From contig DATCSE010000257.1 of NCBI GenBank assembly GCA_036568605.1, positions 1 through 18,413 on the forward strand: DNA of 18,413 bases, in the 5' to 3' direction. How positions within the stretch are numbered: the stretch's first letter is position 1; each line of letters starts with the position of its first letter. The translations under genes and the position numbers were made by a program. This stretch comes from DATCSE01 sp036568605 (GTDB lineage Bacteria; Pseudomonadota; Gammaproteobacteria; Burkholderiales; Burkholderiaceae_C). Shown here piece by piece: positions 13,798-18,413 of this stretch. The notes below the pieces were generated by a model, which was not told where the DNA came from, did not search any database, and saw nothing but the letters and a program-made list of their open reading frames with translations.

Positions 13798-15270
13798 ATG
13801 CGCCTTCTCGGCAAAGCGCTCACCTTCGACGACGTGTTGTTGGTGCCGGCGTTCTCCCAGGTGTTGCCGCGCGACACCAGCCTCGCGACCCACCTCTCCC
13901 GCAACATCCGCCTGAACCTGCCGCTGGTCTCGGCAGCGATGGACACGGTCACCGAAGCCCGCCTCGCGATCGCGATCGCACAGGAAGGCGGCATCGGCAT
14001 CGTGCACAAGAACCTGACGCCCAAGCAGCAGGCGGCCGAGGTCGCGCGGGTCAAGCGCTACGAGTCCGGGCTGCTGAAGGATCCGATCACGATCTCGCCG
14101 GGCGTGCCGGTGCGCAACGTGATCGAGCTGTCGAAGCAGCACGGCATCTCGGGGTTCCCGGTGGTCGACAACGGCCTCGTCGTCGGCATCGTGACGAACC
14201 GCGACCTGCGCTTCGAGACGCGGCTGGACGTCCCGGTGCGCGAGATCATGACGCCGCGCGAGCGCCTGATCACGGTGCGCGAGGGCGCGTCGCTCGACGA
14301 AGGCAAGGCCCTGATGCACAAGCACAAGCTCGAGCGCGTGCTGGTCGTCAACGATGCGTTCGAGCTGCGCGGGCTGATGACGGTCAAGGACATCACGAAG
14401 CAGACCAGCTTCCCGAACGCCGCCCGCGATGCGCTGGGCAAGCTGCGGGTCGGCGCGGCGGTCGGGGTCGGCGAAGGCACCGAGGAACGGGTCGACCTGC
14501 TCGCGAAGGCCGGCGTCGACGTGCTGGTCGTCGACACCGCGCACGGCCACAGCGCCGGCGTGATCGAGCGGGTGCGCTGGGTCAAGAAGCACTATCCGCA
14601 GGTCGACGTGATCGGCGGCAACATCGCGACCGGCGCGGCGGCGCTGGCGCTGGTCGAGGCCGGGGCCGACGGGGTCAAGGTCGGGATCGGGCCGGGCTCG
14701 ATCTGCACGACGCGCATCGTCGCCGGCGTCGGCGTGCCGCAGATCATGGCGATCGACAACGTCGCGACCGCGTTGAAGGGCAGCGGCGTGCCGCTGATCG
14801 CCGACGGCGGCATCCGCTACTCGGGCGACATCGCGAAGGCGATCGCCGCCGGCGCGCACAGCGTGATGATGGGCGGCATGTTCGCCGGCACCGAGGAGTC
14901 GCCCGGCGAGATCGTGCTGTTCCAGGGCCGCAGCTACAAGAGCTACCGCGGGATGGGCTCGATCGGCGCGATGCAGCAGGGCAGCGCCGACCGGTACTTC
15001 CAGGATGACAACACCGGCGCGAACCCGAACGCCGACAAACTCGTGCCCGAAGGCATCGAGGGGCGCGTGCCGTACAAGGGCTCGATGGTGTCCATCGTGT
15101 TCCAGATGGCCGGCGGGCTGCGCGCCTCGATGGGCTACTGCGGCTGCGCGACGATCGAGGACATGCGCGAGAGGGCCGAGTTCGTCGAGATCACGTCGGC
15201 CGGCATCCGCGAGAGCCATGTGCACGACGTGCAGATCACCAAGGAAGCGCCTAACTACCGCAGTGAATAG
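13798..15270 (+). CDS. guaB: Inosine-5'-monophosphate dehydrogenase
   Basis: GuaB oxidises IMP to XMP with NAD+, the first committed step to GMP. The 490 residues match the bacterial enzyme. The N-terminal barrel start is LLGKALTFDDVLLVPAFSQV. A two-CBS Bateman domain spans about 95-205, with ISPGVPVRNVIELSKQHGIS and IMTPRERLITV, and may bind purine nucleotides. DVLVVDTAHGHSAGVIERV and the phosphate-binding ADGVKVGIGPGSICTTRIVA follow, with the catalytic Cys303. GGIRYSGDIAKAIAAGA, then YRGMGSIGAMQQG and the distal flap, complete the site. The ATG at 13798 follows AGGAG by ten bases; the family N-terminus begins at this Met. The gene is preceded by a perfect -10 box and two leader hairpins. 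guaA, the next step, is about 1.5 kb downstream, with an MFS gene between. Confidence 0.98.
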   Translation: MRLLGKALTFDDVLLVPAFSQVLPRDTSLATHLSRNIRLNLPLVSAAMDTVTEARLAIAIAQEGGIGIVHKNLTPKQQAAEVARVKRYESGLLKDPITISPGVPVRNVIELSKQHGISGFPVVDNGLVVGIVTNRDLRFETRLDVPVREIMTPRERLITVREGASLDEGKALMHKHKLERVLVVNDAFELRGLMTVKDITKQTSFPNAARDALGKLRVGAAVGVGEGTEERVDLLAKAGVDVLVVDTAHGHSAGVIERVRWVKKHYPQVDVIGGNIATGAAALALVEAGADGVKVGIGPGSICTTRIVAGVGVPQIMAIDNVATALKGSGVPLIADGGIRYSGDIAKAIAAGAHSVMMGGMFAGTEESPGEIVLFQGRSYKSYRGMGSIGAMQQGSADRYFQDDNTGANPNADKLVPEGIEGRVPYKGSMVSIVFQMAGGLRASMGYCGCATIEDMRERAEFVEITSAGIRESHVHDVQITKEAPNYRSE

Positions 15271-15275
15271 GTCCA

Positions 15276-15345
15276 CCCCCGGAGCGGCTTCGCCGCTCCC
15301 CCTCGAGGGGGCGACCCCAGCGGACCGGCAAAGCCGGCTCCGCGG
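15276..15345. repeat. GC-rich multi-hairpin intergenic repeat after guaB
   Basis: Three palindromes lie side by side. GGAGCGGC (15281-15288) pairs with GCCGCTCC (15292-15299) around TTC. CCCCCTCGAGGGGG (15298-15311) is fully self-complementary. GCGGACCGGC (15320-15329) pairs with GCCGGCTCCGC (15333-15343), with one bulged base, around AAA. There is no T-run. From general knowledge, similar blocks recur between genes in Comamonadaceae and relatives. It probably ends or trims the guaB transcript and lies just before the MFS ribosome binding site. It differs from the REP-like elements at 5007 and 12923. Confidence 0.75.
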
Positions 15346-15399
15346 CGTCCGCTTGATGTGCCGTTGCTGGGGTGTCGCGCGAAATTTGGAGGAAGTGGC

Positions 15400-16707
15400 G
15401 TGACTGACGCCGTGCAACTATCGGCCGCATCGCCCAAACGCCGGGCGGCGATGCCGTTCATCATGGCCACCGTGCTGATCGACATGGTCGCGATCGGCTT
15501 GATCATCCCGGTGCTGCCGCCGCTGGTGGGCACGTTCACGGGCTCGCAGGCCGCGCAGGCGTTCTGGTACGGCACGATTGCCGTGGCGTTCGGCATCGCG
15601 AACTTCTTTGCGTCGCCCGTCCTCGGCCGGCTGTCGGACCGCTACGGCCGCCGGCCGGTGCTGCTGATGGGCTTCGCCGGGTTCGCGCTGAGCTTCTTCG
15701 TGACGGGGCTCGCGACATCGCTTTGGATGCTCGTGGTCGTGCGCATCTTCAGCGGTGCGCTGCAGTCCAACGTCGCGATCGCGAATGCCTACGTCGCCGA
15801 CATCACGCCGCCGGCCGAGCGTGCGAAGGCCTTCGGCAAGCTCGGCGCGATGCTGGGCATGGGCTTCATCCTCGGGCCGGTGCTGGGCGGCCTGCTCGGC
15901 GGCTACAACCTGCACCTGCCGTTCTTCGTGTCGGGCACGCTCGCCTGCATCAACTGGCTGTACGGCTGGTTCGTGCTGCCCGAGTCGCTGCCGCCCGAGC
16001 GGCGCCGGCCGTTCGTGTTGCGCGAGGCGAATCCGATCAGCTCGCTGCGCGGGCTGGCCGAGCTGAAGGGCGTGGGATCGCTGGTGCTGGTGCTTGCGTT
16101 CAGTGCGCTCGCGCAGTTCATGACGCACACCTCGTGGGTGCTGTACACGACCTTCAAGTTCGGCTGGGGGCCGACGCAGAACGGCTGGTCGCTGTTCACG
16201 ATCGGGCTGATGTCGGTGCTGGTGCAGGGCGTGCTGCTCGGCAGGCTGCTGAAGCGCTTCTCGCCGCAGCGGCTCGCGATCATGGGGCTGGTCTCGTCCA
16301 GCCTTTGCTATGTGCTGTGGGGCGCCGCGCCCGAGGGCTGGATGCTGTACGTGGCGATCGTCGCGAACGTGCTGGGCTTCGCCGCGCCGGCCGCGATGCA
16401 GAGCATCATCTCGAACGCCGCGGACCCGAGCACGCAGGGCCGCACGGCCGGGGCGGTCGCATCGCTGAACAGCATGATGGCGGTGCTGGCGCCGATGATA
16501 GGCGCGCCGCTGCTCGCGACCGTCTCGCACCTGCCGCACGGCGACTGGCGCATCGGCGCGCCCATGTATTTCTGCGCACTGCTGCAGGCGGGCTCGATGC
16601 TGGTGGCGCTGCGCCACTTCCGGCATGCGCGCCGAACCCGCGAGGCGAACGCCGAACCCGCCCTCGAGACCACCCGCGAGACCGTCGCCGCCGGCTCGCC
16701 GAGCTGA
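15400..16707 (+). CDS. MFS transporter, TetA/TCR-like drug:H+ antiporter type
   Basis: This is a 435-residue inner-membrane protein with about 12 hydrophobic segments. Helix 1 contains MVAIGLIIPVLPPLVG, and the loop 2-3 motif A of the major facilitator superfamily is intact, GRLSDRYGRRPVLLMG (about 76-91). RIFSGALQSNVAIANAYVAD and KAFGKLGAMLGMGFILGPVL (helix 5, motif C region) resemble TetA-type 12-helix exporters. The substrate is not known; resistance to tetracycline should not be assumed. The start is GTG at 15400, because GGAGG (15388-15392) lies seven bases ahead of it; an upstream in-frame GTG at 15358 would extend the protein with non-family residues over the repeat. It sits between guaB and guaA on the same strand, 28 bases before guaA. 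Confidence 0.9.
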   Translation: MTDAVQLSAASPKRRAAMPFIMATVLIDMVAIGLIIPVLPPLVGTFTGSQAAQAFWYGTIAVAFGIANFFASPVLGRLSDRYGRRPVLLMGFAGFALSFFVTGLATSLWMLVVVRIFSGALQSNVAIANAYVADITPPAERAKAFGKLGAMLGMGFILGPVLGGLLGGYNLHLPFFVSGTLACINWLYGWFVLPESLPPERRRPFVLREANPISSLRGLAELKGVGSLVLVLAFSALAQFMTHTSWVLYTTFKFGWGPTQNGWSLFTIGLMSVLVQGVLLGRLLKRFSPQRLAIMGLVSSSLCYVLWGAAPEGWMLYVAIVANVLGFAAPAAMQSIISNAADPSTQGRTAGAVASLNSMMAVLAPMIGAPLLATVSHLPHGDWRIGAPMYFCALLQAGSMLVALRHFRHARRTREANAEPALETTRETVAAGSPS

Positions 16708-16735
16708 CCGTTCCGAATCCCAAGACGCCACCACC

Positions 16736-18319
<1,584 letters not shown>

Positions 18320-18321
18320 CG

Positions 18322-18413
18322 ATGGATGCAGCGCACCGGGCCGTCGATGAATTCCAGTCGCGCCTCGCCGTCGTGCGCGACAACTACCGCGCGACACCAG
18401 CTCGAACGACACG
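18322..18413 (+). CDS. Start of an unidentified gene, cut by the window edge
   Basis: An ATG two bases after the guaA stop opens a frame that runs to the end of the window, 30 full codons (MDAAHRAVDEFQSRLAVVRD, then NYRATPARTT). GGAG at 18313-18316, inside the guaA end and five bases before the ATG, is a good ribosome binding site, which supports a real, translationally coupled gene. The visible N-terminus is hydrophilic and helical, with no signal peptide or membrane segment. I do not recognise the family, and the fragment is too short to assign one. Confidence 0.5.
   Translation, partial: MDAAHRAVDEFQSRLAVVRDNYRATPARTT

Noticed and set aside
13075..15417. A 780-codon open frame on the minus strand, antisense to guaB and in frame with the DUF4124 gene
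   Set aside because: Only its last 168 codons are real. The rest is an Arg/Asp/His-rich shadow of guaB produced by the high G/C third positions, and it crosses the guaB promoter and leader.
15400..16707. MFS gene as a tetracycline resistance determinant
   Set aside because: Only general TetA-like antiporter features are visible; nothing in the sequence fixes the substrate, and the gene has the same base composition as its neighbours with no mobile element.

Overview
The window is high-GC, densely packed chromosomal DNA from a betaproteobacterium, most likely a Burkholderiales of the Rubrivivax/Leptothrix/Methylibium/Comamonadaceae type. This is inferred from the protein sequences, the strong G/C third-position bias, the neighbourhoods smpB / ratA-rnfH / DUF4124 / guaB ... 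guaA and phaR near rimO, and two families of short palindromic intergenic repeats of a kind common in that order. I see no insertion sequence, prophage, CRISPR array, tRNA or rRNA.

Region 1 (1-4958, + strand) is the end of an aerobic phenylacetate (paa) operon. It holds the 3' part of paaE (reductase of the phenylacetyl-CoA epoxidase), a TetR regulator (probable PaaR) one base later, a periplasmic Leu/Ile/Val-type binding protein, and paaZ, the fused ring-opening hydrolase/aldehyde dehydrogenase. Together these activate oxygen chemistry on phenylacetyl-CoA, open the oxepin ring, oxidise the aldehyde, control the operon and probably help uptake. A REP-like palindrome follows paaZ.

Region 2 (5100-7445) holds phaR, a repressor of polyhydroxyalkanoate granule genes with a perfect palindrome at its own promoter. 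Next come a second binding protein clearly paralogous to the first, and a convergent RidA-family gene.

Region 3 (7484-11532) has rimO (S12 methylthiotransferase) and metC (cystathionine beta-lyase) in tandem, 2 bases apart. A cytochrome P450 gene converges on them, read from the smpB side.

Region 4 (11538-12873) is a divergent pair. On the minus strand, smpB (trans-translation) runs into the P450 gene; on the plus strand, ratA overlaps rnfH. The 66-base divergent spacer contains an inverted TACAAT/ATTGTA pair. A cluster of REP-like elements separates rnfH from a convergent secreted DUF4124 protein.

Region 5 (13075-18413) covers GMP synthesis: guaB (IMP dehydrogenase), preceded by a two-hairpin leader, then a multi-hairpin GC-rich repeat, an MFS transporter gene and guaA (GMP synthase). 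The first 30 codons of an unidentified gene follow, cut by the window edge.

Most of the content is housekeeping or well-known catabolism. The points that deserve a second look are non-coding or contextual: two repeat families, the guaB leader, the phaR operator palindrome, the paired binding proteins and a skewed use of the rare ATA codon. I did not find convincing evidence of a wholly new system.
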